64,000 bases of DNA from Solea solea (GCF_958295425.1 NC_081146.1:20159458-20223457); one strand, 5' to 3'. Counted from the stretch's first letter, positions 1 to 12,099 are shown. The notes: generated by a model not told the origin, from the letters alone. A program made the numbers and translations.

Positions 1-1258
1 ACTGAAGCACAGAGCATCTATGATTTGAAATTGGAGTATGGCGTCTTGTTTGTAAGTGGAAATTCCTGTATTTTCTATTTTAAAGATTAAAAACCATGGT
101 TCTCAAACAGGTACGTGTACTACCAGTGAGTGCTACACAAGCTTCTTCAGGTGATACAATTCTGCTCTACTGTATGTGCCAGGAATTTTGACCAGAGTAC
201 GAAGAAAATGAAACGAATAACCACAAAAGAAATCTGAATAAATTAAATAATAATTCTCTTTATCTCTCGCACAATCTAATTTCAATCTAAACGTATATGT
301 GAGGAAGAGGAGGAGGATGATGAGAGAGCAAATGATCTTATTGGGAATAAACCTACATTGCTGTATTTTAGTGTTGGTGGAAATTTTTTTTATCTAAATC
401 CAGAGTTTCTTTTAGATCAGTTGAACAAACAATCTTGTGTCACAGAAGAATCAGGAGTCCACAGTAACACATGACTTATGAGGTCACTGTAACATGATAT
501 TTTTTAAGTAGTGTAATATTTTAAATAAATAAAAAAAGAGCCTAAATACCCACAAATATAACACAATTATTTTATTGGCCATACAAGACTTTTCCATGCC
601 AAACCTCACAGCAAGTATAAACCAGCGATTTACACTCGAGGGCTGTCTTTATGAGGACAGTGTTGACTGGTTACAATTAGAATACAAAGCACATGATAGG
701 GTTTAAGGGGACATTTTTTGGGTTCACTCCAGAATGAAAAAATGATTAATTGTCCAATTAGAACTCAGTCACTACAGGACTTGCAAACGAGCAGTTCTGT
801 ATATTGCAAAAGAATAGGCAATAGTTGAATAAACAGGTGTAAATGGTTACATCTGTTAGTGTTTCACTACATTTCCCCACCTCGTCTTGTTCTAGCCTAT
901 ACACAGTTCATCAAAACAAAGTAATAATGCACTTCCTTCAGAAACAAGAGAAGCAAACGAGCAACAACACCAAAGACCGTTTTCTCACCATTTTGACACG
1001 GAAAGGAGACCCAGGTGTTGCTGATCATATTAATTAAGGAGCTAAATAACATCAACACAAACTGCTTCATGTCAAAATGGCTGCTGTGAAAAAAAGAGGA
1101 AAGTGTAGCCGGTGGAGAGTGGCGTGATTACGACTGCAGCAGAGGACGAGAGGAAACACATGTTAATCACAGGAGCCAGGTGTGTAGACAGGGGGCGCTG
1201 ATGAGGTGATTCAGGACAGGTGTGTGTCTGCGGAGCGAGGGGAAACCCATCCAACACT
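1..1258. other. unique AT-rich DNA, no gene seen
   Basis: No coding region, RNA gene or recognisable repeat was found. ORFs are at most about 65 codons, overlap on both strands and show no protein family motif. Short A and T runs are present but there is no microsatellite. The stretch ends where a Tc1-like terminal sequence begins. Confidence 0.6.
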
Positions 1259-1725
1259 CACCAACCATTTTATTAGGTACACCTGTTCAACTGCTCTTTA
1301 ACCCAAATGAACGTACATTCTATTCGACCTGTTTATAGTCTTAATGTTAATATTTTTCGATATTGTACTTTCACATTATGTTGAAATGTATATGTATTAT
1401 ATATAACCGTTATCTTTGCCGTCTTTGTTGCTGTCACTATGTAAATTTCCCCACTGCCGGACTAATAAAGGACTATTGTATCTTATGGAAGATCCACTGA
1501 AGTTCAAACCAAGCATTAGAATATGGAAGAAAGATGACATAGGTCACTTTAAACTGGGCTTGTTTGACGGTGCCAGATATTTTGATCTGAGTATTTCAGA
1601 AACCCTTGAGTTTCCAGGATTTCTATGCACAATAGTCCCAAAAGAAGAAATATCCAGTCAGGTTCTGAATGATAGCGAGGCAACAGCATGGAAGGCACTT
1701 CTGACCGACATCAGAATCTCCTAAT
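1259..1725 (+). pseudogene. Tc1-like DNA transposon remnant with nested LINE tail
   Basis: The left edge (about 1266-1300) carries 'ttattaggtacacctgttca', the usual terminal sequence of a widespread fish Tc1-like family. From about 1483 the DNA matches the start of that family's transposase region. In the 102-codon frame from 1416, 'GARYFDLSISETLEFPGF' corresponds to the helix-turn-helix part of the N-terminal DNA-binding domain. The rest of the transposase, including the DDE catalytic domain, is missing, so the copy is dead. Between the two parts (about 1310-1482) lies unrelated DNA ending in a LINE-type tail. The 102-codon ORF joins this tail to transposase residues and is not a real gene. 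A better preserved relative is at 56205-56960. Confidence 0.75.
1380..1484 (+). mobile_element. 5'-truncated LINE 3' end (L2/Rex-like)
   Basis: The segment 'aatttccccactgccggact' followed by 'aataaaggactattgtatctt' is the standard 3' end of abundant fish L2/CR1/Rex-type non-LTR retrotransposons, which end in short repeats of the TATCTT type. Only the last hundred or so bases are present, as expected for a 5'-truncated copy. It sits inside the Tc1-like remnant, so it is the younger insertion. The exact left edge is uncertain. Confidence 0.6.
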
Positions 1726-2771
1726 CTTTTTAACTCACCCCTGCGAAGAAGACGGCAGAGCTGTGACCTTCGTTCAACGCCAAGAGTCAAGTGAGGGAAG
1801 GAAAATGTGATTTGCCTCAAGACCTCGGAGATGAAGCTTGAAGCTTCTCTTGAATTTAAAAATTCTTCTTCTTTGCCTTGCAAGTTTTATTTTTTCCTGA
1901 AAGAGCTCAAACCCATGTTTGGTTATGTCAGGTCTAAGCGTGAAGTGTGATGATTGTTGATGAAGAGTCAGGGTAGAGGTGGGTTTTTAAAAATGGTGGT
2001 TATTAGGTTTTAAAATAGCAAATGATTGACTGGGACGTGTCCGGCTTTCGTCCACAGACATGACAATGTCACTAGAATCACATTTCTACAGCATCACAGT
2101 AACATGGGTTGTGCAAGATTCACCAAGGGCAACCTCAGACGGAAAATATTTGATTCTAGTGAAAGGCTGTCTATCCTTATTCCTCAGCAGAGTATCTGGT
2201 CCCCATGACAAACCTCCCTTTTCTCCAATAATGGGCTGCACTCTTTTTTTTGAACATGTCATGCTTGCCATGGCAACAACTTCCTCCCAACATGAGTGTG
2301 GCATTGCAAGCTTTTCAAGTGCAACCTCTGTGGAGCCCTGAAACAAAAGAGAAAACACACAGGGGTCAGCCTTTCACTCAGCTCTGACGTCTTTCTACAG
2401 CAGCTCTGTGACGTTAGTGCAACTTTAGTTTTAAAGAGCTACAGCCGTTCCAAAGAGATATAGCGGTGTATTTCCCAGTGTGCTTTTATTTAGTTTATCA
2501 GTTTGATAAATGACCACCAGTCTCTGTTTCCTTTGCAGCCTTTTTAGCGAGACCTAACAACAGCAACAGAAGCTCTTTATCCTCTGTGTTTGCTTCAGTC
2601 ATTAGGCTTAAAGGAAAAATTAAAAAAAAAATCACACGTATGCATCTTCCAACACAGGCACTAACCAATCTTATCACATTTATTGTTGGACAATGTCTAG
2701 GAGCTTTTTGTGTGAATGGGGTGAAGCCTTCCATCTCTGATCGCCTTGTATTTTGCTGAGGATCCTTGATT
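1726..2771. other. unique DNA, no gene seen
   Basis: ORFs of 60-93 codons overlap on both strands around 2026-2358 without recognisable motifs, so I do not call them genes. No repeat family was recognised. Confidence 0.5.
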
Positions 2772-3223
2772 CAGACTGCTGCCCAAATCGCATTTTTAAG
2801 AATATCCAGATTGTATGTGGCACTCTGGACAGCTACACGACACATGAGATTCTCAAAAAGCTGATTCTAGCCACATATGGAGGTGGTTTCGATTGCAATC
2901 CTGATCAGATTTTTACAGATCCGTCTCAATCTGAAGCAGCGCGACCCAAACGAGTACGTTAAACAATTGACACAGTGAAAGACAATAGTTTAAAGAAACA
3001 GGAGGCAGTACAACTGGGCAGTCTCCTTCATTTCTGTCGCTTCTTTGCAATCAGAAGACAGTTTGTGCCATGGCTCCACATAACCATTTGGCACAGACTA
3101 TAGACATTCATGTGTAAGACAATGTCAATATGATCTGATCAGTTGCATGGATGATGTGACTCTTGGTCAGGAGGATCAGATTCTGATCCGATGTGCTTAC
3201 AAATCCGATTTGGGCTAAGACTG
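2772..3223. mobile_element. palindrome-ended MITE (hAT-like, tentative)
   Basis: The two ends are imperfect inverted repeats. The left end begins CAGACTGCTGCCCAAATC and the right end, reverse complemented, begins CAGTCTTAGCCCAAATC. Both continue into ATCxGATTTxTAAG-like sequence. The interior has several GATC/CAGAT words and no transposase, so the element is non-autonomous. Ends with 'cagtctgaacag..cccaaatccgatt' are common in teleost hAT-type MITEs. No clear target duplication is visible. ORFs at 2753-2962 and 3139-3363 are internal to it and not genes. A partial relative lies at 18848-19115. Confidence 0.55.
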
Positions 3224-3339
3224 GCACCTCCTTCAAAATCTAGTGTATCCAGTGTTGTTTCATTTCCCATGGAAAGTAGGCTTGTTTGCCTACTTTGGAT
3301 ACTTTTTATATCTGAAGAGGAGAACCATACAGAGTGAAT

Positions 3340-3357
3340 GAGAGAGAGAGAGAGAGA
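3340..3357. repeat. (GA)n microsatellite
   Basis: About nine GA units in otherwise ordinary sequence. Confidence 0.9.
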
Positions 3358-3860
3358 TGTCAATCATTCAAGTCACCAAGAGGCGCTGTAAGTGTGTGGA
3401 GTGATTTGCTCTTTGTTGTGCGTGTGTGGGTCTGTCACAGCACTGAAACTGAGAGCAGGAGGCTGATACACAAACAGACAAACAGAGGGCATTTACTTTG
3501 GTTTCTTAGCCTGCTTGTGTTTCGGGGAATGCAAATAAACAGTTAATTGTATTTCTGTGTCATGCCTTCTGGTCCATCTCATGAATAATTTTACAGTGCT
3601 ACATATGCTCCCTCCAGGCCGAGTGGAAATTCTGGACACAGCATAAAGAAAAGAAAGTTCCCTTTTTTTTCCCCCCAACTTCCAAGAAAGCAACAACAAT
3701 GACACAACTTTTAAGGTCTATTATACAAACAGGATGTCTGCGAGCAGTGAAGGGCTCAAGGAGAGTCCAGTGGAACTGTGTGAATCCAGCCTTTTATAGT
3801 GAAACCTCAAAATGCAGGACCAATCAGCTCCCAGGATTCACAGACACACCCACACATGTG

Positions 3861-3932
3861 CACACCTGCAGCCCATCACACACTCACACACACACACACA
3901 CACCTGCAGCCCATCACACACTCACACACACA
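3861..3932. repeat. two-copy 38-bp tandem repeat with (CA)n
   Basis: The unit 'cacacctgcagcccatcaca' plus a CA-rich tail occurs twice, offset by 38 bp. This is a young minisatellite built on a (CA)n tract. Three overlapping threonine/histidine-rich ORFs across it are artefacts of the repeat. Confidence 0.9.
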
Positions 3933-5532
3933 AGCAGAGCGAGAGAGACAGATACTGGTTCAAGAAAAGTACAATTGTTTCCTTTACAATGAATATTTCA
4001 CACCAGTAGTTTAGGACAAATGGCCTAACATCTAGATGCAACTTTGTCTGTGTAGGATTTTAAATTGGATTAAACCGTGTTGTGCATTAATAGAACATTC
4101 ATGGATGTGTTACAAGGTACCATGCTCTTTTTTTTCCATTCCTCTTTAATATTGTTCATTTAACGTGTGTTAAATGTTACCTTATAGACGCAAGTGACAA
4201 AAAAACAAATCCAGTACAAATGTGGTAAACTGTCCGAGTGTTGCTCTGTTTTTAGGATTTACGTTTTCTCAAGTTTTAGTGTTGGTTTTTGTGGCTCTAA
4301 TAAACCAAAAGGGCATGACGTACCCTTGCACAGCAGCCGCATGTAGCTTTATATCACTGGCCTAATTAATTAACTTCTTTTTTTTTTTTAATCCAGCTCT
4401 ACATTAATTACATTTTAATAGACTCCTGGTCTAATTCAAAGAGTGGCCGACTAAAGGGACCATTAAGCCACATTTCACCTCAAGCACAGGAAATACACAG
4501 AGGGTCAGGATTGTCAGAGCATTACAGTGTTTGATAGTTTTACCTTTAATGTATGCATCGCACTTAAATAAAACAGAGAAATGACGCAGATTTGGGAAAA
4601 TACAGTGATGAATAGTGAAACTAAGGAGCTCAGCATGAATATGGAAGATATGCTTTTACAGTTTTTTAGCCAAGGCAGAATAAATGTCCATAAGAGAAAA
4701 ATCTTACTTTCACAGTGTTTGTTTGTTTGTAACTGGTTTCTTCTTTTTTTTGTGTGTGAAAGAGTGAAACAAAATGCAGTCTTCAGGTGAAGATTATCTT
4801 CAAAATAATCCATGTGGACTCATTCATGATGAACGTCTATATTTTGACTTGTGTTTCTCTTTGACCTGGAGTGAATGAACACAATCAAACGCCGCTCCTC
4901 TGTGGCTGTAAATCCCTCACAGGCGATCCTGAACTCCAAACCTTTGCTTCTTTATCTGCTGCCTCAGTTTTCTCCTGATTGCTCCATGTTTTCATGACAG
5001 AGACAGATTCACTCCTCCAACCTTCCCCCTGTGGAGTTATTGCCTCTCCATCCACATACGCTGATTACATCTGTTCACCTCCACACTCTCGCACACAGGT
5101 ACACACTCCGCCTGCTGCTCTCCTGTACAACAACAACCTGTTCAATTCCACCAACACCATGTCCTGCTGCTTCCGCCGCGTTCCTCCGTCCCCCGACTTT
5201 GTCTTTGTGCCTCGCCTTCTCATTTTACAGATGCAGGTCTCCATTGCACGCGCACGTCCATTTAGTTTGGAATAGTGGAAAGCAATGAGGCTGAAAATGT
5301 GGTGACTTCCTCGTTCCAGTGGCAAGACTTGGGCATTCTCACAGAGGTAATGACCAAAGAGTAGTAGAGTCACACAATCAGACAGCGAGAGCACGAAAGC
5401 ACGCGCAGTGGCTTTAAAAGCGACACCTAATGTGCACTGTTTATGTTTCATTTGTACAAAACTGCTGGTTCAACAAATAACCATGTGATATTCTATCTAT
5501 ATCTGTTTAGTATATCAGTACTCTGCACACTA

Positions 5533-5534
<2 letters not shown>

Positions 5535-5570
<36 letters not shown>
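5535..5570. repeat. (TA)18 microsatellite
   Basis: A perfect TA run of 36 bp. Such tracts are self-complementary and usually unstable in length. Confidence 0.97.
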
Positions 5571-5572
<2 letters not shown>

Positions 5573-6689
5573 ACAGATAATTATACATGTCACAAATACG
5601 AACTTGTCTAGTATTGTGTCAAAAATCAAGTCAAGTTTTGCAATTTTTTGGTTGTTGTTTGTCTTCAGAGGTTAAAAATTGAACCCACTGGCCAATTCTT
5701 GAGGTATTATTCAGGGAAGGAATCAAAATCATAAAAATGTACATAAAACCTCAGATAAAAACTCCAATCCACAAATCCTATATGTTGCATGCTTCACTAT
5801 GCACACACTGTAAACATGTAAATAAAAGTCAGCAAAAGCATTTTAGCTGAGTCATTTTTGGGCTGTTTATTTCTTCTTTCTGGGAGAACTAATATTTCAT
5901 ATATTATTTCTCATATATTTGTTACACAGTTGGAGATATTGGACACAAAGAACTGGTATCGTCCCATCCCTAGTACTTTTTTATACCTAATACAGTGTCC
6001 AGTGTGATCTTCTGCTGCTTCAAGGTTCAACTTCTACATTTACACATGTTCTTCTGCACATACCTTGGTTGTAATGAATGAGTTACTGTCGCCTTTCTTT
6101 TATTTTGAAACTGCCTGAACAAGACATTTTGACCCAGAGAACTTCCTCTTGGTTGTGTGTGAAAATCCCAGACCAGCCTGTGACCGAATCAGCTTTCAAC
6201 CCCATTCTGATGCTCAGTTTGAATCTTCGGTGCACATGGAGTCCTTCATAAATGCTTCCAACCCTTCTTGTCTTTTACATCTTGCGAGTATTTTCCCACA
6301 CATTTCCGCCCAGTTATCAGACTTGTCTCACAGCACAAATCTTCTCAAATCTTCTAACACAGTGTTTAACACAGCAGGCTGTTCACTCCTCACAGAGACG
6401 GAAGGACTGACTCAACGTGTCCCTTTGATACCCTTGATTGGATCATGGTTAAAAGATGGAGGTGTGTGTGTGTGTGCGTGTGTGTGTGTGTGTGTGCATT
6501 CAGTAATGCTTACTAAGCATTCTAGAAACCTGACGTGCAGCATATGAAAGTCAGCAGGAAACCGCCAGTTGATTTAAATTTTAATCCGCTGATCTTCGTC
6601 ACATGTTTTAAGCTCATGCTGGGACGAGAGTGGACAGATGCATGATGGGAAACGCAGATGTTGTATGTAAGAATTACAGTGTAGACCAA
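5571..6689. other. unique DNA, no gene seen
   Basis: Contains the 132-codon plus-strand ORF at 6149-6547, whose C-terminal end is translated from the (GT)n tract. It lacks any recognisable motif and is not called as a gene. Confidence 0.5.
6462..6497. repeat. (GT)n microsatellite
   Basis: About 18 GT units with one GC interruption. Confidence 0.95.
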
Positions 6690-7055
6690 AGTGCGCATCA
6701 CAGACGCAAGCACACTTTGCATTATTGTGATTATGCGGCGGTTTGTGCTATTGGAAAAGTGTTCCAACGGTGAGAAGTTGCGCAACATGTGGTGATTGTG
6801 GAAATTTTAACTCACAATGTTGCAGGCAAATCAGCGCCTTTGTCGAGGAGAGAGTTGGAAAAAATTCAACACACAAAATCAATCTTAAATTGTTAATACA
6901 CTATTTTACATTCAGCAAATTGTGAATAATTGCCAGATTGAAAGTTATTCTGGAAAAATGGGCAAAAGCATTTACTCACAGGACAATTTCTGGTCCTTTT
7001 ATGGTTAAAATCAACAAAAAAAATCCAGACGGACATTTTGAGGTGTTGCATAAAG
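6690..7055 (+). mobile_element. CCCTTTA-ended MITE, copy 1 (ends worn)
   Basis: Aligns by eye with 28555-29155 over nearly its whole length. Shared landmarks are 'cggtttgtgc', 'gttgcagg', 'gttattctggaaaaat', 'acttactcacaggaca'-like sequence, 'ccttttatg' and 'gacattttgagg'. The outer CCCTTTA terminus is lost on the left, and only 'ataaag' remains on the right at about 7050-7055. No coding capacity is present. This copy lacks the retroposon found inside copy 2, so it shows the empty state of that site. Confidence 0.8.
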
Positions 7056-7957
7056 ATGTATTTATAGGTGTGTTTTTTTTACTTTAATATTATCAAACAA
7101 ACAGAGGGAAAGCATGAAAGTTGTAGTAGTGATGACGACCCAAATCTCTCCATTTGTGAAAAGCAACTCTCCAGATCAGCAGGTGGTGGTCGTCTGTATT
7201 TGCCACATAGATCCAATGTCTGTGAAATGTCTTATTTCTGTCATACGTGATAAAACTCTTTTTTCTCTGACGCATCTAGAGGTGATGAAGTAATGACCAG
7301 TTTATTCCAACGTGGAGGGGGAATTATGGTAATTGGTTCTAGAGGAGATGAAAGCATGAACGATGATGGCTCTATGAAAGAGTAATGATTTAACGCCGGT
7401 GCTTGATCTAAAATAGATTAAACTAGAGCAGACCATAGAATTAGTTTGTCAAATTTTAAAGCTGAAATAAGGGCCGATCCTAGATTAATGGCACGAGTGA
7501 GGTTGCTGTCAAGAATCCTCAGAAAGTCAAGGACAACTCAAACGAGTAAGCGATGATCTCAGTTTTACTTCAGTCCAACAGAGGGAAATGATTTGGCAGA
7601 GAGAATTTTACTTCAGTGATGATTATGGATCTGTACAGAAAGTTCTCTGAATGCTGATGGTGGATTTCACACAGCTGAAACAGGACGATATGATCAATAG
7701 TGCTAGAGGCAGTAAAGGAGAATTAAAGTGGCATGTCACTGCATACACTTATCAGGTATTTTAAGTTTCTTTTTGCAGAGAGTGATGAGTCATTAGCCAA
7801 GGACCTTTGAAAGAAAATGAAGCTTTGAAGTGGAATGAAAATGGCAATGATTTGGTTTGTGATCAAAACCTGGATTGGAGTATGTTTGAAGGTGGATGCA
7901 CCCATACCATTTAATATAATCTTAAATCATCTTTTTATTATTGTTGTTATTATTATT
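7056..7957. other. unique DNA, no gene seen
   Basis: Rich in short GATG/TGAT words and AT-rich overall. No ORF with a recognisable motif and no known repeat. Confidence 0.5.
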
Positions 7958-8150
7958 AGGGTTCGAGCAACAAGGTTGCAAGAACCCTATTGAAACCGTA
8001 AGGATTCTTCTTCTTCTTCTTCACCAAAGTAAATTTTTGAGGCCCGGAACATGCCCCAAAACTAATGTTCTATATGTGAAAATGCCTCAACCAAATGCCT
8101 TCAGTCTCTTGTCACTGTGCTTCAAGGTTACTACAGGTGGCCTTCTTTGA
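7958..8150 (+). repeat. teleost high-copy repeat starting with a stem-loop
   Basis: The left end 'agggttcgagcaacaaggtt' is followed by 'gcaagaaccct'. AGGGTTC (7958-7964) pairs with GAACCCT (7982-7988), with an inner GCAA/TTGC pair. It then runs through 'attcttcttcttcttcttca', 'tttttgaggcc' and 'gaacatgccccaaaa'. This order matches a very common teleost dispersed family of the 'gggtccgagcac..gaggaccc' type. The class is not clear from sequence, and the right edge is approximate. The ORFs at 7941-8280 are not genes. Confidence 0.6.
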
Positions 8151-8459
8151 GTATACCATTGTAGACATGGCTCCTTCTTGGCTTGGTTCTGTCTTATTCA
8201 TGCTCTCTGCTACAAAGCCAAATAGCCATTATGCATTATTTAGAGAATTAGAGAATACTTTAAGAACTGGAAATATCTGAAATCGTTTCACGCAAAGCTT
8301 TTCGTTTCATCTTAAACGTTAGGCGACAAGAATCCATGTTTTTAATTGTTACTGTGATCTCAACGACTGCACTTCGTATTTGGCTAACTGTTTGGAATTC
8401 CTAAATGATTGTCTATTTTGATTCATTGTTTGTAATGTAACAGTTCTCCAAAGCATTGA

Positions 8460-8656
8460 TTCCACATGATATTAGAAAGCATTTCTTGGATTTATCTATT
8501 TTATATATTTGCACTGAACATTGTTCTTTGCACTGAACATTGTTCCTTTTTTTTATTACCTTCGTACTTTTTTACGTACTTGACACTCGGTTGCTGCTAT
8601 AATTTCGTTGTACATGTGCAATGACAATCAAAAGGGTTCTGATTTCTGATTTCTTG
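8460..8656 (+). mobile_element. LINE 3' end with short tandem tail
   Basis: The piece 'aatttcgttgtacatgtgca', then 'atgacaatcaaaagggttct' and a tail of repeated 'gatttct' is the typical 3' end of fish L2/CR1-type LINEs, whose copies end in 'ttctgattctg'-like repeats. A 19-bp tandem duplication, 'gcactgaacattgttcttt', occurs at 8511-8548. The upstream extent is uncertain. Confidence 0.65.
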
Positions 8657-9599
8657 GAGGTTCATGCTGACAGAACTGCAGGTTAGTCAGCTGCACATTC
8701 ATATCGCCAGTCTCTTGTTCATCTCTGGCCTGAGCTCGCCGCTGCCTGGCGCTCCACTCCACCCCTTTGTTGTTTATCTACTTTGCACAAAGGTGGTGTT
8801 TGCAGCAGATGCAGGTATCAGCTTTTACCCCCTTCCAAATCCCCCCTCGCTCCCCCTGCTCCAGCACGGCCGCTGTGAGTGCTCCTCATCGAAGCAGACT
8901 GCCGCCCTCGCCGCTGCTTACTGGGATCAGCCTGCAGCCTTAACATGCTCTGGCATCCTTGTTACAGGAGCTGCCTTCACTCATTAATTCACTCAGAGCT
9001 ATGCCAGCTAGGCTGCAGAGATAGGGCAAATGGGGATGAAGGGGGAGTCAAGTCTCAGTCCTACAAGGTAACAAGAAAACAGGCTTTGCTACAAGACGAC
9101 ATTGTCAGACCTACTGCATATTCAGAGAGCGTCGGCTCGTCTGAAAAGCACTCGCCACTCCATCTGCTCACAGTCAAAAGAGAGTCTGCTGCTGCTGGTA
9201 CACAGGAGTCCAAACCATTGTGTTAATATACACACACACACACACACACACCTCCCTTCTGCTGTCTTTTCAGAGCAAAACAAACCTGAACAGCTTTTTT
9301 TGGTCTGGAAAGCAGCTGTGTGCATTAATAGAGCCAAACCAAACACTTAGTCCTCACTCTGAACGACATTTACCTTGTAAAAAAAACAACAAAAACGTAG
9401 CATTTATACAGATGGAAGAATGACTTCATTCACCTGGGTGTCATGTTTACATTACTGGTGATTGAAGCCAAAGTCAATAAAAAAACAATATCTGTTTTGG
9501 AAGTGGATGCTCAGTATACTCTAACTCACTGCAGACAAAAGCCAGATTTAGACCAGTGGAAAAGGGTCTTTTCAGCTATTTCGGACTACATTCAAAATA
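8657..9599. other. unique DNA with C-rich patch, no gene seen
   Basis: The 8740-8960 part is C-rich and stop-poor, which explains the overlapping ORFs of 107 and 115 codons in different frames. No domain or splice-flanked exon is apparent. Confidence 0.45.
9230..9252. repeat. (CA)n microsatellite
   Basis: About eleven CA units. Confidence 0.95.
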
Positions 9600-9935
9600 A
9601 ATAATCCTGTCACATCCTTGCTTCGTAATATTTCCTATAATACTTGTTTTTTGTCTCGTATTTCCTGTTTTATTTTGATACTCACATCTTGTTTCATTTC
9701 AGGTGTCTTCACTTCCTAACCCACCTGCCTTTTTCACTGTCGTTTTACATTTTACGACTCTTTTGCTTTTTTATTATCGGATATTTACTCTGCATCTTGC
9801 ACTTACTGCCTTTGCTGTGTGGACCGATTCCTTTGTTTTCCTAACCTGAATCATCATTAAAGGATTTTTCGAAATGTGACCTTGTCTCTGAGACTGCGTT
9901 TGAGTCCCCGGTCTCCTCCACAACCCTGTAACCAA
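9600..9935 (+). repeat. retroelement 3' end or solo-LTR-like repeat
   Basis: Begins 'cctgtcacatcc', continues through pyrimidine-rich 'cctgttttattttg'-like text, then 'cattaaaggatttttcgaaa', 'ctctgagactgcgtttgagt' and 'cccggtctcctcc'. An 'attaaagg' signal followed by 'tctgcgtttgagtcc' is a common arrangement near the end of fish LTR or LINE repeats. I cannot decide between LTR and LINE and see no partner copy in the window. Confidence 0.35.
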
Positions 9936-11214
9936 TAGATTTATGTTAATTGAATTAGCTTCACATCCTGCTCTTTCATGCTTATTTCAAGGAGTCATAC
10001 CATTGGTCGTAAAACAGTAGAAATTGTTGTGGATCTCAACTCAACACACTTTGAGTCAGTGCATCGGCAAAATTAGTCGGCTTATTTTTTTACTGGTTTG
10101 TTATAAAGCAGATGACGTGACATTTTTAAGAATGAGTTATCGCTGTCACTTAGTTTTAATCTATTGGTATAATACGCAAAAACTGATTTAAAAATGTAAA
10201 AGAATCAGAATTGATTGCATAATTGTACTTCTGACCACCCAGAGTTGGTCAGATATGTCTCCAGGTGACCGCTTGACATGGATGAACTTAACTGGAGGGC
10301 AGAGAGGCTTCTGAGCACCTCAGAATGCTCTTTTATGCTCGGATTCTTCTCCTCCTCTTCTTGTGCCTCTGGTCTCAATGGAGGGGTCAGGGTTGCTGTC
10401 AGGGTCACCCCTCCTGTTTATTTTTTCTTCCCTCGCAGCACAATGAAAGGGTCAGCCCATCAAAGAACAGATTAACTACTCTATAATGTGCATGTGTGTG
10501 TGTGTAGGTGTACATGGATCCTCCCACATCCTGGCCTTGCTTCTTTTTGCTTGTCAGTCATGAATACACATTAGTGGCGGATCGCGTTCGGGAGGTCAGC
10601 AGTTCAGAGAGAGTAATCATGTTTCTGTGTTTGAACTCTCTCCACCTCTGTTTTGACATTGGCTCTGATGTTGCCTTCTCGTGAAGCGAGCCAGTTTGCC
10701 ATTTTGTGCCGCCGCGCTCACCGACACCCACCACCACATGTAGTATGTGTGGAGCCGGGCCTCGGGGTGTCTCCATCAGGCCCACAGGCTGCTGACATGC
10801 CATATTGATCTTACAGCTCTCTTTCCCCAGCGTTATGTCAAGAAATCACGTACCGCGTAGACCTTTGAGGCCAAATCTGTCTTCCAGCCATGCGACTGGC
10901 ATCGGTCCAGCATAAATACAATTACTTTTTTTGTTCTCTGACTTTTATTTTTGCGTCTTCAGCATGCTCTCTTTCTATTTCAGTGCTTTTTTTTTTTTCA
11001 AAGAAACTTTTAAAGCCTGTGTGACTTTTCTTAAAAAGATTGTGAATGTAAAGAAAGAAAAAGGAGCTTAGATCTTGCATCTCGTTCCTGTGTGGCATTA
11101 AAAATGATGTGTGGAACTTTCCAAGCTGTTGCCAAGATCACATTGCCACTCTAAACCACAGATGTTTCAATAATTTTCACTATAAGCAACTGATAGGGTT
11201 TGGAGAAGAGTTGA
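9936..11214. other. unique DNA, no gene seen
   Basis: Holds a short (TG)n tract at 10493-10505, a somewhat GC-richer patch at 10640-10800 and a poly-T run near 10990. ORFs at 10205-10475 and 10558-10803 overlap antisense ORFs and have no recognisable features. Confidence 0.45.
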
Positions 11215-11335
11215 CATCATTGAGGCATCTTGCAGGTTCAATTCCAGCTCTTGATCTGTCAGTACACGTTTGCCCCTGTCTTTCCCCCCATTCACACTCA
11301 GCTGCCCCACTCAATAAAGGGCTTAAAAAAAAATC
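11215..11335 (+). mobile_element. tRNA-derived SINE fragment
   Basis: An RNA polymerase III B-box-like GGTTCAATTCC is at 11235-11245. It is followed by 'tttgcccctgtctttccccc', 'ctgccccactcaataaaggg' and an A-rich end. This is the order of a common teleost tRNA-SINE (B box, 'tgtc..tctcccc', 'aataaaggc', A-rich tail). The A box is not clear, so the copy is truncated or worn. The 214-codon minus-strand ORF at 11180-11824 runs across this SINE into unique DNA and is not credible as a gene. Confidence 0.55.
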
Positions 11336-11689
11336 CCATATAGAATAGATAAAACATAAGAACTGTGGTCTGCTGCTCTGTCTTTTTTTTTTCTGGAGAC
11401 AAATATCCTTTCTCTCCTCGAGAACGGTTACAGACGCTACGTCCATGCAGACTCTTGATATCCGGCAGAGCGATTTTTGATCCATCGAGATTGCTATGGA
11501 GCTCCGAACCAATCCTGCCGCTGGCCACCAGCCTTGGCTGCAGTGAATAATCTGGATTAAAACATTGCTACACCTCTTGTCAAGGTGATGAGTGGACGAA
11601 AGGTGTAATTGGGATTTATAAAGAGTGACACCGATGCCCGCAGCCACAAGTTTTCCACCCTTTCTCTTCTCTCCTCCTCTCCTCAGGAC

Positions 11690-11790
11690 ATCGGGCAAGA
11701 TAAAAACAAAATGGATTGATGCAATAGTAATTAAACAAACTGCCTCAAAGACTGCAGATGCGCTCACGATGGACATGAGTGCAAATGAGT
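11690..11790. promoter_or_regulatory. candidate conserved non-coding element
   Basis: Unique-looking sequence with a homeodomain-type core, 'gcaatagtaattaaacaa', beside 'actgcctcaaagactgcaga'. There is no repeat signature and no ORF on the plus strand. Inference from texture only. Confidence 0.2.
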
Positions 11791-12099
11791 GGCAAAATAA
11801 GTGAATTTTCTTCAATAAAATCACCTCCTTTTTCAGGTTCTTGGAGGATCCACCCCCCCCCTGCCCCCCGTGTGTGTGTTTTACTCATTACCTTATCATC
11901 ACTTTTTCTCCCCAAGAGAAAGAGTAAAATGTGCTGATGGATTCTCTGAGGTCTCGGGAGTTTTTTTTGGCTGTCTCAGGAGTTTTGTGTCGATCCTTCA
12001 CCACGTGAAGTGATTATGAGGCAACTGGCCCTTTTGTTATCTTGGCAGGACAGTCCGTTGTAAATAGCTCTGAAGTTATCTGGGCAGCACAGTCATTCG

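Larger units (their letters stand above)
3224..5534. other. unique DNA with simple repeats, no gene seen
   Basis: Apart from the (GA)n tract, the 38-bp tandem duplication and a poly-T run near 4379-4390, nothing is recognised. The 128-codon minus-strand ORF at 5065-5451 overlaps two plus-strand ORFs, has no known domain and lies in C-rich DNA that is naturally stop-poor. I treat it as chance. Confidence 0.5.

Noticed and set aside
3799..4014. Possible CRISPR-like direct repeats
   Set aside because: Only two copies of a CA-rich 38-bp unit; it is a minisatellite in a eukaryotic genome.
5065..5451. 128-codon minus-strand ORF
   Set aside because: C-rich, stop-poor DNA with two competing plus-strand frames and no domain.
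11180..11824. 214-codon minus-strand ORF
   Set aside because: It runs through a SINE fragment and unique DNA, has no recognisable domain or plausible initiation context, and overlaps other open frames.
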